From Thermoplasmata archaeon (lineage in GTDB: Archaea; Thermoplasmatota; Thermoplasmata; GCA-020350865), in assembly GCA_020348445.1 (NCBI GenBank), contig CP070751.1, positions 4,653,060 to 4,717,059 on the forward strand: a stretch of DNA of 64,000 nucleotides. Direction: 5' to 3'. The notes under the pieces are model-generated. The model did not search any database. It saw only the letters and a list, made by a program, of their open reading frames with translations, and was not told the origin of the DNA. Below are positions 25,801 through 35,641 of the stretch, piece by piece (within the stretch, counting starts at the first letter, position 1; every line of letters starts with the position of its first letter). The translations under genes and the position numbers were made by a program.

Positions 25801-28800
25801 TCAGCGATGCAGGCAAGGCATATATTCTCTCAATGCCTGTCGGTGCCCCTATTCCACCTGTAGTGGATCTTCCCTTTAGGATAAACAACGACGCCGAGTT
25901 TGCTGCTATAGCGGCAGCTGAGGGTTGGGTTGGGGATGGAAGTGCTGGTAATCCGTATATTATCGAGAATTACGACATTGATGGGGGAGGTTACGGTTAT
26001 TGTATATATATAGGAAATACCACGGTGAGCTTCGTAATTAGGGACTGCAATTTGTATAATTCAAGCGGCAATCCTGGGATATATAATTGGGATTCGGGAA
26101 TTGCACTTTATAATTCTATGAATGGAACGTTGAAAGGCAATACCTTTGAGAATTGCACAGGCAATGCACTACATATTGTGGGAAGTACAAATATCAGTAT
26201 TTCCCAGAATGATTTCTTAAACAGCACGGGAAGCGGAATATATCTTGAATCGTCTGTAGGCAATAATATAGATGATAATACCTTTGATAACAACAACTAT
26301 GGATTGGAGATGAACTCAAACAGCGACTCCAATATAATCACTAACAACTCATTTACCAACAATTCGGAAGCAATGGATTTATGGTCATGTGATGGCAACA
26401 TCATATCAGGCAATTACGGGGATAACAACGGCATGTTCGCTTATCTTTTTAGTTGGTGTAATGGTAATGAGTTTCTAAATAACACCATTGTCAATTCCAA
26501 TACAGGAATTTACCTGCAAAGCAATTGCAATGGCAATACAATACAGAATAATACTATTTCAGATATTAACCAGGAAGGAATAATAATTGAAAGCTCGAGT
26601 TCTAATGTTTTAGAGGGCAATGATGTCCAAAGATGTGATACTGGACTTTATACAATTTTAGCCTCCCTCAACATCATATCCAATAACACATTCTCAAACA
26701 ATACAGATTATGGAATATACCTTGATCCAAGTTCTGACCAGAACACAATTTCCAACAACACAATCGCTTACAATGGAATCTATGGGATTCTCTTGATCAG
26801 CGCAGATCTCAATGTTATCATATACAATGACATTTTCAACAACTCTGAATATGGGATAGATGCGGAGGGCACAACAAATGATAATCAAATTCATCACAAC
26901 ATTTTTTCCGATAATAACGGAGGGGATGTGCAGGCCTTTGACGATGGAACCGACAATAGGTGGAATGATACCTCTGGTGAGGGAAATCTGTGGGGAGATT
27001 ACGAGGATAGATACGTCCCCCCAGCATCTAGTAACGGGATCGTATGGGATATCCCCTATGACATAAATGGTTCGGCAGGTGCTCAAGATCTATTTCCATT
27101 GGCCCTTTATCCATGGTATCAGGATCTTAGAATCGACAACGACACCGATTTTGCAGATACTGCGGCATTTTTCGGTTGGATTGGAGATGGAAGTAGTTCA
27201 AACCCATATATCATAGAAGGTCTCACAATTGACGCTGGAGGTTTAGGATACGGTATATATATCGGGAACACCACAGCCAATTTCATAATCCGCAACTGTT
27301 CTATCGAGAACTCAAATGGTAATTCAAATCAGTTCTTCCGGAATTCTGGAATTTATCTTTTCAATGTCACAAATGGTATCTTAGATAATAATGAGATTAA
27401 AGCCTGTGACGGAAATGGAATCAATATCGAATATTCAAAAGATATTGTTGTGACCAATAATACATGCAGGTACAACAACTGGAGCGGGATCTACACAGGG
27501 TATTACAGCAATATCACAATCTCGAACAATACATGCAATTTCAATAACTGGAGCGGAGTGTACCTCTGGTCCACAAACGATAGTTTTGTTATAAACAATA
27601 CCTGTTTGAACAACTCGGATGGCATAACCTTGGAATACTCCGATAATAATCTCATTGCAGATAACGTCCTAAATAACAATTCTTGGGAGGGGATATATGC
27701 GGATAATTCCCACCTAAACACCATAACTGACAACACATGTCTGAGAAATTATGATGGATTATATCTTTACTATTCTGATAACAACACTGTTTCGGGAAAT
27801 CAGTTCTCAAATAATACCCAGGGAGGATTTGGAGGAACAGGGATATTCTTGGACCATGGAGATTACAATGATATTCTCAACAACACTTGTTCTGGAAATA
27901 AAGAGGATGGGATATACATATTCTACTCAGATTTCAGTTTTGTTGATAACAATACATGCCAGGACAACCCCAATGACGGAATTTCAGTTTATAAGTCAAT
28001 TAACTGCACAATTTCCAACAACACAGTAACAGGAAATCAATTTGGTATCTTATTGGAAAACAGGTGCTTTGACATCATAATCGAGAATAACAACATTTCC
28101 TACAATCTTGATGACGGGATCTATTTCCTCATCCTGTGTATCAATAACACCATCAGAAATAATACCATAGAAGGCAATGGTGACGATGGGATTTATATGA
28201 ACGATAGAAATAGAGCCAACCTTATTGATAACAACACAATCTCCAAAAACGGAGGAAATGGAATCAACCTAACTGATGATTCAGATGAATTTATCATCAT
28301 ATACAATATAATCGCAAATAACACAGAATATGGATTACAGATTTTAGATAACGATTGCGAAAATAGTCTTATACATCACAATGGTTTTTACTTCAATAAC
28401 GGAAGCGGTGTTCAGGCCTACGATAATGGCTCAAATACCTGGGACGATGGATACCCCTCAGGTGGTAATTTCTGGACAGACTACATTGGTGTTGATTTTA
28501 ACAGCACACCAACACAGGATGTTCCGCCACCTGATGGATTCGGGGATACACCTTATGATATAGACGGCCCCAAAGGAGCAAAGGACAGGTATCCCCTGAT
28601 AACGTTCCCATGGTCCCCCCCACCTCCTGTTGGTCTACCTGAGATATCAAATGTTACGGCACTTCCTGATCCTCAAGAGACTGGAGGGTTTGTGAACATC
28701 ACCTGCAATGTGACAGATTCAGATGGAGTTTCTGAGGTTTGGGTGAATGTAACTTTACCCTCAGGCGGATTTATCAATTCCTCTTTGAATAAAGGAACAG

Positions 28801-31800
28801 GGGACTTTTGGTTCCTAAACTCACCATATTCAATTTTGGGTGTTCACGATTTTGTCATATGGGCAAAAGATGTGGCTGGGATTTGGAACGGCTCTATAGA
28901 ATATACCTTCACGATCCAGGACACAACACCACCAATGATTTTCAATGTTCTGAACCTACCTGATCCTCAGGAAGTGGGAGGCTCTGTAAATATTACCTGC
29001 GATGTTACAGATAATGTGGGTGTTATGGGAGTATGGGTAAATATTTCTCTACCTGATGGTGGATTTACAAATACCTCGATGATAAAGGATACAGGAAATC
29101 AGTGGTTCTATGAAGCTGTTTATATGCAGGTTGGTGGGTATTCCTTCACTATTTGGGCCAATGACTCTTCCGGAAACTGGGGTATTTCAATAAACAACAA
29201 TTTCCAAATTCTGGATACCACCTCACCCGTTATTTCCAATGTTTTAGATATTCCAGATCCGCAACTTACTGGAGGTTCCGTAAATATAACTTGCGATGTT
29301 ACCGATAATTTCGCGCTCTATGAAGTTTGGGTGAATATTTCTTTACCTGCTGGAGGATATATCAATTCCTCAATGATAAAAGGACCTGTTGATCAATGGT
29401 TCCTGGATTCAATCTATATCCCATTGGGTATTTACAACTACGTGATCTGGGCAAATGATACCGAGAATAACTGGGCCTCTTCTTCTGGACATACGTTTAC
29501 AATATTCGATGGAAATTCACCAGTTATATCAGATGTTCTTGACATTCCAGATCCCCAGGAGATAGGCGGCCTTGTCAATATTACATGCAATGTCACCGAT
29601 GATGTTGGTGTTTTGGAGGTTTGGGTGAACATCACATTGCCAAGCGGAGGTTACAGTAATGTCTCCATGAACAAAGGAGCAAGCGATGAATGGTTCCTAG
29701 AGTCGCCATATATAGCTTTAGGCGCTTATGACTATGTGATATGGGCAGGTGACACAAGCTCCAATTGGGTTAGTTCCACAGGTCACAGTTTTACAATCCA
29801 GGATACAACCTTACCTGTTATCTCAAATGTTATAGATACTCCAGATCCCCAAGAAGTAGGCGGTGCTGTCAACATAACGTGTGATGTCATGGATAATGTC
29901 GAGATATTTGGGGTCTGGGTGAACATAACCTCCCCAGGTGGAGGATTTGTAAACCTTTCAATGACAAAGGGAGTAGGTGATGGATGGTTCCACGACTCCA
30001 TATATCCAGTTCTTGGCTTACATGATTATGTCATCTGGGCAAAAGATTCATCAGATAACTGGGCTAGCTCATCTGGTTATAGCTTCCTAATTCAGGATAC
30101 AACTTTACCTTCCATTTCCAATGTGATGGATGTTCCTGATCCCCAGGAGGTTGATGGCAATGTCAATATTTCTTGTGAAGTTACAGATAATGTAGAAGTA
30201 AGTGGGGTTTGGGTAAACATCATGCTGCCAGGAGGAGGAACTGTAAATATATCCATGACAAAAGGACCTGGGGATACCTGGTTTTATGATATCCCTTACA
30301 CCTCCTTGGGCACCCATGATTATGTAATCTGGGCTAACGACACATCAGGAAACTGGATCTTTTCATCAGGTCACAGCTTCTTAATACAGGATACAATCCC
30401 GCCAGTGATATCCAATGTCTTGGATGATCCTGATCCTCAGGAGATACTAAATCGGGTAAACATCACATGTGAGGTGACAGATAATGTTCAGGTTTATGAT
30501 GTCTGGGTGAACATCACTTCACCTGGAGGAGGATCCATAAATATATCCATGACAAAAGGTCCAGGGGATACTTGGTTCTATGATGCCCCTTATGTCCTTT
30601 TGGGCATCCATTATTATGTAATATGGGCAAATGATACATCTGGAAATTGGATTGGCTCATCCGGTCACATTATCTTGGTTCATGATACCACCTTGCCAGT
30701 AATTTCCAATGTAGTAGCTACACCTGATCCACAAGATGTCGGCGAGAGGGTTAATATCACATGTGAAGTAACTGACAATGTGGAATTATTCAATGTCTGG
30801 ATTTACATCAATCTCCCGGGAGGGGGATTTGTAAATGTCTCCATGACCACGGGAGCAGGCGATATTTGGTACAACGATACAATACGCAACTTGGTAGGCA
30901 TCCATGACTATTTAATATGGGCCAATGACACCCAGGGAAACTGGAACTTCTCATCTGGGCATGGTTTTACAATCCAACAACTTGCTCCGTACGATATCAT
31001 TCTAATTTCTGGAGACGGGCAGAGCGGGACTGTGGGTACACAATTGGGAGCTCCTTTTATAGTTGAAGTTCGTGATAAATTTGGAAATCCTGTTCCAAAT
31101 GCCGATGTTTGGTTCAATATCACCCTTGGAGGAGGATCAATTGATATTTCAAGTCCTATATCAACGGATAATAACGGAAGAGGACAAGTAAACCTTACAT
31201 TAGGCACCACTTCTGGAACCAACACCGTTACTGCTGAAATAGCTGGCTTGGGAATCAATCAGGTTGTTTTCAGTGCTTTTGGAGATCCGGATATACCTGA
31301 TAGCATCGTCATCATCTCAGGAGATGGACAAATCGGCACAGTTGGTACTCAACTTGCTTTTCCATTGGTCATCGAAGTGCATGATCAGTATGGAAATCCA
31401 GTCCCAGGTACGAATGTCTGGTTCAATGCAACAGCTGGTTTTGGAATCTTAAGCACAGGTAATCCTGTATTGACCAATGGCAATGGAAGGGCGCAAACGC
31501 AACTCACGCTAGGAACATTTACAGGCTTAAATGCTGTTACCGCCGAAATCGTAGGTAATGGTATAACACAGGTTATATTCATTGAAACTGGAATTCCTGG
31601 TGCACCTCATGACATCGTGATAATCTCAGGCAACGGACAAATTGGCACAGTGGGCACTCGTTTAGCCCAGCCATTTGTGGTTGAGGTTACAGATATATTT
31701 GGTAATCCTGTTCCCAATGCCCCAACTTGGTTCAATATAACAAACGGAGACGGATCTCTTGACTCTGTCAGTCCCATAATCACAGATGCAAATGGTAGGG

Positions 31801-34130
31801 CTCAGGTCAATATGACCCTGGGAGAAGTACCTGAGGCAAATTCTGTATCCGCCGAGATAAGTGGCCTTGGAATAACACAAGTTGTATTTTCGGCTGTAGG
31901 AATTACCAATCGACCCGAGATCATAACACATATCTCCAACATAGAATTAACTGAGGATGATCCACCTTACACCCTGAATCTTTTTGCTTCTGCTTTGGAC
32001 GATGAAGACCTTCCGCAGGATTTGGATTGGATTATTACAGATTTTAATAGCTCCTTATATTCTATTGGTGGCCAGGGAACAAATACATTGGTTATTATTC
32101 CAAAACCAAACATGTTCGGAAACGATAACGTAACTTTGTGGGTTTCGGATTCTCAGGGTCTTTCTGACTCCCAGCCCCTATGGATCAATATAACGCCTGT
32201 TAATGATAAACCGTATTTCTTTCCAGAGCCTCCGGATTTGACAATAACAAAAGATATACCGTACACATTCAACTATGCTCCTTATATTCACGATATCGAC
32301 AACACCATAGATGAGCTTACTATTACAACCGATGATCCGGGTCGTGCAACCCCAGGAAGTCCCATAATCACATATTTGTACCCATCCTCCATGGTTGGCC
32401 AGCAGGTCTTTGTAACCTTGACTGTAAGTGATGGACTCGATAGTTCCTCTGTTGTAATCCGGATAAATGTGACCGAGGACAATGTACCTGTTTTAAAGAG
32501 TGAGCTACCAGATATTATCATGTATGAGGACGAGACCAAATTATGTGTGTTCGATCTCGATGAATACTTCTACGATCCTGATGGAGATGCCGTTTATTAC
32601 TCCTATGGGTACTCCCATATCAAAATAATAATCAACGACAACAACAGTGTCGATTTTATTTCAGAAACTGATTGGTATGGCCAGGAGACCGTCATATTCC
32701 GTGCTCGAGACCCGAACTTTGCCATTGTCGAGGATTCGATATTGGTCACGGTTTTCCCAGTAAATGATCCGCCAATTATCTCGGGCGTGCCAGATCTGGT
32801 CGTACACTACGATGCAGATTATTTCTTTGATCTCTCACCTTATATAACTGATGCAGACAACATCAACTCTGACCTCAGCTTAACATTCTTGGAATACTCA
32901 AGTGGGACCTGGAATTTATCAGAAAACATCAGTGTCTCTTTGGATAATAATCTGAAGATGATGGTCAACTACTCCATTGATTATCTGGGTAATAAAATCC
33001 AGGTTCAAATCGAAGTTTTTGACGGAACTGATTCAGCTTGGGAGACGATAAATATAACGGTTTCCGAAGACTGGCCTCCTGAATTGCACACAAATATCCC
33101 TGATATTATATTTGATGAAGATGAATACCTATCTGATCATATCAATGTCAACAACTATTTCATTGATAGAGACGGCGATGCCCTGTTCTTTACATACGGG
33201 CAGGAACATGTACAGATAATAATATATGAAAGCGGCAGTGTGGATTTCTTTGCTGATGAGAATTGGTTTGGCATGGAAAACATCACCATAAGGGCAACCG
33301 ATCCCTCCGGTGCCTTGGTGGAGGATATAATAATTGTCACGGTGCTTCCAGTAAACGATGCACCAGTTATAGAAAACATACCACATCAGGAAGGGATTGT
33401 GGGCACAACATGGGTCTTGGATCTAAGGCCATATCTTGATGATGTTGACAACAACATCACAGAGTTGGAGATATTCTGCGATTCTCCATATGTAACTGTT
33501 GTGGGAACGGTCTTGGTATTCCAATACCCGTCCGATGTGACGGAGGACATAGTTCAAATAATAGTAAGGGACCCTGATTCTGCCAATGCAACCACTGCGT
33601 TCAACGTTACACTTACCAAGTTAACGGCCCCTGGAAAGGATGAGTTTGATATCATGCCTTTTATTTGGACAATAATACTGATTATAATCGTTATAATCAT
33701 GGTAATTATTCTTTATATTTATCAAAAGGGAAAGTACGAGGTGGAAGAGGTCCTTTTAGTCTTTGGTCAAAGCGGTCTTTTGATATCTCACAAGTATAAG
33801 GGTGAAGAAGCAGATATAGACAGGGATCTTATGGCCAGCCTGTTTACCGCCATCCAGGACTTTGTAAATGATGTATTTGAATCCGGGGATTCCAAGGGAA
33901 CAAGGCTTAATGTCATGGAAATAGGGGATAGAAAGGTCATGATCGAGCGGGGCAAGTATACATACCTTGCGGCAGTGTTTAAAGGTGGAACATGGAGGCT
34001 TGAAACCAAATTGAAGGCGACTGTGGAGGATTTAGAAACCGAATACAGTGATGTATTCCAAGAATGGGAGGGGGATATGGAGGACTTCAAGGGAATAGAG
34101 GAGTATCTCGATGGGCTTGTAACAACATGA
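22827..34130 (+). CDS. Giant modular surface protein (3767 residues) with cytosolic roadblock/longin-like tail
   Basis: Domains in order: signal peptide (about 29-54), FG-GAP repeats (60-210), a lamin-tail-like domain (211-388), more FG-GAP with two choice-of-anchor-like jelly-roll domains (395-1001), and two NosD-like beta-helix regions (about 1011-1428 and 1431-1928). Then eight Ig-like repeats of exactly 98 residues (about 1935-2719), three invasin/Big_1-like repeats (2722-3025) and six cadherin-like units (3027-3605). A transmembrane helix (IWTIILIIIVIIMVIILYIY) is followed by a 130-residue cytosolic domain beginning EVEEVLLVFGQSGLLISH and containing IGDRKVMIERGKYTYLAAVF, resembling roadblock/longin folds. 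N-x-S/T sequons are very frequent. The ATG at 22872 has a closer binding site and may be the true start. The role is unknown; adhesion linked to a cytosolic small-GTPase partner is inference. Confidence 0.85.
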   Translation: MEQEQDLTSIVRGHQMYIKYCCKSYSIVITAMLILSSFFSIFFMNGLNTVSGDAADTIASVSGSNINDNFGWNVSDCGDVNGDGFEDVIVGAPSYNSNQGRAYIIFGGPSFEGDLAADSADVILEGSWANALFGWDVSGAGDFNGDGINETIVGAPGNNSNTGAAYIFYGSSFLSGTISATNANVTIDGENSGDYFGSSVSDLGDVSKENPVDHVVISEVYANGVDETSPDIGEFMELYNPTSAPIPLDNWVIEDNDGHSFTLFGTIPANGFFLIAVDNYLGSTDPTEASWPPPDFDCGYTAGSVFANSGDEIRIKDDTGAVIDTFGYSVNAEWYEGTYHPALPNPWESYERKLGETSPTGGNAIDTDNNGNDFAVRSAAEPQNTASAIEIPPNQSIYDDVIIGAHGWGNDKGRAYVFYGSSGNPVDASSADVILTGESDNDLFGFTVSGAGDVNSDGFDDILVGAPGYNNNRGRSYIYHGAQNMSSWTQDMIMAHWDESTGAVFDIANVYAIYEKRWLAQSFTPDQDYLLTKVWLYLDNIGDTTISISLEGDNNGPDGVILALANPKPNIPPGPNPLTWMEFEFTNPFQATAGTMYWITARATGKNTNNCWGWLQDLDSNPNYSGGYSAFLINPPGTWTEEPDYDYWFKVMGKLPGELTADVTLTGEIQGDRFGWSVSDAGDIGGDGFDDVILGAPETANGNAYLINGSTIMKDVTVAGIDWGDEKQRANWETGGDMEAAVYSGQFVAQSFIAQETYLQTNVSLLIKAFGTSGTLTVMLMGSSGSSPDTVPDGTVLAQAPSISTGNVSYEWAVFEWMVPYICTAGTEYFIVGEGTGADTSNCWGWFGQRGGNYPDGDSAYDQGGGWTAYDADFYFREFGKSETALPNITFSGESPGDKFGYSVSDAGNFNGDAYDDVVVGAPENGNGKVYLFNCSNVLPITIQAINANYSALGENLQDRFGWSVSRAGDINQSMGYDEVIVGTPYQDPSGISDAGKAYILSMPVGAPIPPVVDLPFRINNDAEFAAIAAAEGWVGDGSAGNPYIIENYDIDGGGYGYCIYIGNTTVSFVIRDCNLYNSSGNPGIYNWDSGIALYNSMNGTLKGNTFENCTGNALHIVGSTNISISQNDFLNSTGSGIYLESSVGNNIDDNTFDNNNYGLEMNSNSDSNIITNNSFTNNSEAMDLWSCDGNIISGNYGDNNGMFAYLFSWCNGNEFLNNTIVNSNTGIYLQSNCNGNTIQNNTISDINQEGIIIESSSSNVLEGNDVQRCDTGLYTILASLNIISNNTFSNNTDYGIYLDPSSDQNTISNNTIAYNGIYGILLISADLNVIIYNDIFNNSEYGIDAEGTTNDNQIHHNIFSDNNGGDVQAFDDGTDNRWNDTSGEGNLWGDYEDRYVPPASSNGIVWDIPYDINGSAGAQDLFPLALYPWYQDLRIDNDTDFADTAAFFGWIGDGSSSNPYIIEGLTIDAGGLGYGIYIGNTTANFIIRNCSIENSNGNSNQFFRNSGIYLFNVTNGILDNNEIKACDGNGINIEYSKDIVVTNNTCRYNNWSGIYTGYYSNITISNNTCNFNNWSGVYLWSTNDSFVINNTCLNNSDGITLEYSDNNLIADNVLNNNSWEGIYADNSHLNTITDNTCLRNYDGLYLYYSDNNTVSGNQFSNNTQGGFGGTGIFLDHGDYNDILNNTCSGNKEDGIYIFYSDFSFVDNNTCQDNPNDGISVYKSINCTISNNTVTGNQFGILLENRCFDIIIENNNISYNLDDGIYFLILCINNTIRNNTIEGNGDDGIYMNDRNRANLIDNNTISKNGGNGINLTDDSDEFIIIYNIIANNTEYGLQILDNDCENSLIHHNGFYFNNGSGVQAYDNGSNTWDDGYPSGGNFWTDYIGVDFNSTPTQDVPPPDGFGDTPYDIDGPKGAKDRYPLITFPWSPPPPVGLPEISNVTALPDPQETGGFVNITCNVTDSDGVSEVWVNVTLPSGGFINSSLNKGTGDFWFLNSPYSILGVHDFVIWAKDVAGIWNGSIEYTFTIQDTTPPMIFNVLNLPDPQEVGGSVNITCDVTDNVGVMGVWVNISLPDGGFTNTSMIKDTGNQWFYEAVYMQVGGYSFTIWANDSSGNWGISINNNFQILDTTSPVISNVLDIPDPQLTGGSVNITCDVTDNFALYEVWVNISLPAGGYINSSMIKGPVDQWFLDSIYIPLGIYNYVIWANDTENNWASSSGHTFTIFDGNSPVISDVLDIPDPQEIGGLVNITCNVTDDVGVLEVWVNITLPSGGYSNVSMNKGASDEWFLESPYIALGAYDYVIWAGDTSSNWVSSTGHSFTIQDTTLPVISNVIDTPDPQEVGGAVNITCDVMDNVEIFGVWVNITSPGGGFVNLSMTKGVGDGWFHDSIYPVLGLHDYVIWAKDSSDNWASSSGYSFLIQDTTLPSISNVMDVPDPQEVDGNVNISCEVTDNVEVSGVWVNIMLPGGGTVNISMTKGPGDTWFYDIPYTSLGTHDYVIWANDTSGNWIFSSGHSFLIQDTIPPVISNVLDDPDPQEILNRVNITCEVTDNVQVYDVWVNITSPGGGSINISMTKGPGDTWFYDAPYVLLGIHYYVIWANDTSGNWIGSSGHIILVHDTTLPVISNVVATPDPQDVGERVNITCEVTDNVELFNVWIYINLPGGGFVNVSMTTGAGDIWYNDTIRNLVGIHDYLIWANDTQGNWNFSSGHGFTIQQLAPYDIILISGDGQSGTVGTQLGAPFIVEVRDKFGNPVPNADVWFNITLGGGSIDISSPISTDNNGRGQVNLTLGTTSGTNTVTAEIAGLGINQVVFSAFGDPDIPDSIVIISGDGQIGTVGTQLAFPLVIEVHDQYGNPVPGTNVWFNATAGFGILSTGNPVLTNGNGRAQTQLTLGTFTGLNAVTAEIVGNGITQVIFIETGIPGAPHDIVIISGNGQIGTVGTRLAQPFVVEVTDIFGNPVPNAPTWFNITNGDGSLDSVSPIITDANGRAQVNMTLGEVPEANSVSAEISGLGITQVVFSAVGITNRPEIITHISNIELTEDDPPYTLNLFASALDDEDLPQDLDWIITDFNSSLYSIGGQGTNTLVIIPKPNMFGNDNVTLWVSDSQGLSDSQPLWINITPVNDKPYFFPEPPDLTITKDIPYTFNYAPYIHDIDNTIDELTITTDDPGRATPGSPIITYLYPSSMVGQQVFVTLTVSDGLDSSSVVIRINVTEDNVPVLKSELPDIIMYEDETKLCVFDLDEYFYDPDGDAVYYSYGYSHIKIIINDNNSVDFISETDWYGQETVIFRARDPNFAIVEDSILVTVFPVNDPPIISGVPDLVVHYDADYFFDLSPYITDADNINSDLSLTFLEYSSGTWNLSENISVSLDNNLKMMVNYSIDYLGNKIQVQIEVFDGTDSAWETINITVSEDWPPELHTNIPDIIFDEDEYLSDHINVNNYFIDRDGDALFFTYGQEHVQIIIYESGSVDFFADENWFGMENITIRATDPSGALVEDIIIVTVLPVNDAPVIENIPHQEGIVGTTWVLDLRPYLDDVDNNITELEIFCDSPYVTVVGTVLVFQYPSDVTEDIVQIIVRDPDSANATTAFNVTLTKLTAPGKDEFDIMPFIWTIILIIIVIIMVIILYIYQKGKYEVEEVLLVFGQSGLLISHKYKGEEADIDRDLMASLFTAIQDFVNDVFESGDSKGTRLNVMEIGDRKVMIERGKYTYLAAVFKGGTWRLETKLKATVEDLETEYSDVFQEWEGDMEDFKGIEEYLDGLVTT
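28640..30985 (+). repeat. Eight tandem Ig-like repeats with a constant 294-nt period
   Basis: Within the giant gene, units of 98 codons each begin near ISNVLDxPDPQEVGG and continue NITCDVTDN, VWVNIxLPGGG, a WF...Y segment and YVIWANDTSGNW. Unit starts fall at about 28640, 28925, 29219, 29513, 29807, 30101, 30395 and 30689. The period is invariant while the sequence has diverged, so the copies are functional repeats under length constraint rather than a fresh duplication. Confidence 0.8.
30985..31905 (+). repeat. Three invasin-like (Big_1) repeats in the giant surface gene
   Basis: Three units of about 102 codons begin IxISGxGQxGTVGTxLxxP, continue EVxDxFGNPVPxxxxWFN and end NGRxQxxLTLGxxxxxNxVxAEIxGxGIxQVVF. 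This is the bacterial Ig-like group 1 pattern found in adhesins, where the GNPV loop links the beta strands. Confidence 0.75.
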
Positions 34131-34226
34131 CAACCTATGGTGATTTTCTGGAGTTGTTACTTTTTTTCCTTTAAAATTCCCAAAATTAAGCTGTAAAATC
34201 GAAAGGAGGTAATTCCAATCCGATTC

Positions 34227-35168
34227 TTAATATTCATCCACTGGGGTCATTTGAAATTTTCCTTCCTTTACACCGTATAATCTTTGTATCTTTTTTATTG
34301 AGTGCTTTTGCTTTAGATCCTTTACCATCAAAGTTGCATAAGAACCTAGGGGCTTAAAACCAATTTGCCCAAGCATATTGATTTGATGAATTCCAGCTGT
34401 CCATTCAGATAACATGTATTTTGGCTTGAGTTTAAGTTCCAGGGCCCTAATGCATCTGCTGATATCCTTCTTATTTGGGCAGCAAAGCTCTCTGATTTTT
34501 AGGATATCTTTCTCCTTACCAACCAAAGCATACCCAATTGAAGATTTCTTATCTTTAAAAACATGAACCTTACTTTGGGGCATCCAGGTCCAGGCGTTCC
34601 TCACTTGTAAGAAATTTTCGGGTCTATGGACAAAACCGTAAAGCCCTTTTGAATATTTGGTAAATATCTCGACCAATTCATTGTTTTTTATCTTGGAGGA
34701 AAGGGTGATCTTGGAATTGGACTTTGAAAGGGATTTGCATTCCCTCAATCCCCAATATGAACTTGCGAAATCTTTGTAGCCAAGTTCATTATACAAGTTA
34801 TAAGCAACTAGAGATTTTCCTGTTACCAAGAATGAATATCTTATGTTTTCACCGCTGAGTCTATCATGAGCCTCTTTCATCAATTTCATTGCCAATCCTG
34901 ATCTTGCTGCATCAGGTCTAGTACACACTCCCCAGATAAAACCAACTTTTTCTTTCCCAGATGTACATTCCGTATCTACTGTGACTATACCTACTTGACT
35001 TAAAACCTCATTTCTTTCAACGGCATAAAATGCAAAATATTCTGGAACACGCTTATCCACTTTCCGAATATTTTTCACCTCGTTTGGACTAAGAAACCAC
35101 CCAAAACATCTCACGTTTAATTCTAGGACCTGATCCCCGCCCACTTCATCATATTCAAGAATTTTCAT
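34227..35168 (-). CDS. GNAT family acetyltransferase, tandem-domain type
   Basis: The start is the ATG at 35168 (313 residues); the frame extends to a TTG at 35183. The N-terminal half is a recognisable GNAT domain: AFYAVERNEVLSQVGIVTVD (beta strands), VGFIWGVCTRPDAARSGLAMKLMKEA (motif A, acetyl-CoA binding with RSGLA) and AYNLYNELGYKDF (motif B). The C-terminal half (from about 170) looks like a second, degenerate GNAT domain ending IHQINMLGQIGFKPLGSYATLMVKD. Substrate unknown. Single gene, convergent with the giant surface gene. Confidence 0.8.
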   Translation of the reverse strand: MKILEYDEVGGDQVLELNVRCFGWFLSPNEVKNIRKVDKRVPEYFAFYAVERNEVLSQVGIVTVDTECTSGKEKVGFIWGVCTRPDAARSGLAMKLMKEAHDRLSGENIRYSFLVTGKSLVAYNLYNELGYKDFASSYWGLRECKSLSKSNSKITLSSKIKNNELVEIFTKYSKGLYGFVHRPENFLQVRNAWTWMPQSKVHVFKDKKSSIGYALVGKEKDILKIRELCCPNKKDISRCIRALELKLKPKYMLSEWTAGIHQINMLGQIGFKPLGSYATLMVKDLKQKHSIKKIQRLYGVKEGKFQMTPVDEY

Positions 35169-35206
35169 GAAATCAACAACCAAATAAAATTGATATACCC
35201 CCGATC

Positions 35207-35482
35207 TTAATATCTGACCTCAAATTTGGTAAATTCCCCTGTAAACTCCTCCCACTTCACATCTGCTCTATTTACTTTGGCATAAGGCTGCTGTGTTTTA
35301 CACCATTTAATCAGTTTCTCAATATCCTCTTTCTCACCCTCAAAAACCGCACCAACGCTACCATCCCACATGTTCTTTACCCAGCCGAAGACTCTAAAAC
35401 GCTCAGCTGCATCCCTTGTATTGGCCCTGAAGAATACACCCTGGACCTTCCCCTTGAAGGTTACAGACGCTCTCGCTTTCAT
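35207..35482 (-). CDS. acyP: Acylphosphatase
   Basis: The start is the ATG at 35482 (MKARASVTF), giving the usual 91 residues; the frame extends upstream but that part is AT-rich promoter. It hydrolyses acyl phosphates. The catalytic Arg lies in GVFFRANTRDAA and the catalytic Asn in GWVKNMWDGSV, both in their normal places. A TTTTAATTTTAATAAG element about 30 nt upstream and the lack of a binding site suggest a leaderless transcript. It is followed 38 nt later by the co-directional acetyltransferase gene. Confidence 0.92.
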   Translation of the reverse strand: MKARASVTFKGKVQGVFFRANTRDAAERFRVFGWVKNMWDGSVGAVFEGEKEDIEKLIKWCKTQQPYAKVNRADVKWEEFTGEFTKFEVRY

Positions 35483-35641
35483 GCAATTGGAATATCTTAT
35501 TAAAATTAAAAGATTTTTGGTTAAGGTGATAACAAATGAATTATCTTCCTGAGTCGGCATGATGTCAACTCATAATGGAGTTGTGGATAGGATTAACAGA
35601 ACAAAATCCTATAAACGTTTATGCTTATACTGGTTGCGAGA

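Noticed and set aside
25860-28610. Repeat-rich AT region resembling a recombination hotspot or array
   Set aside because: The repeats are coding: they translate into NosD-like beta-helix coils with N-rich ladders, so no separate DNA element is needed.
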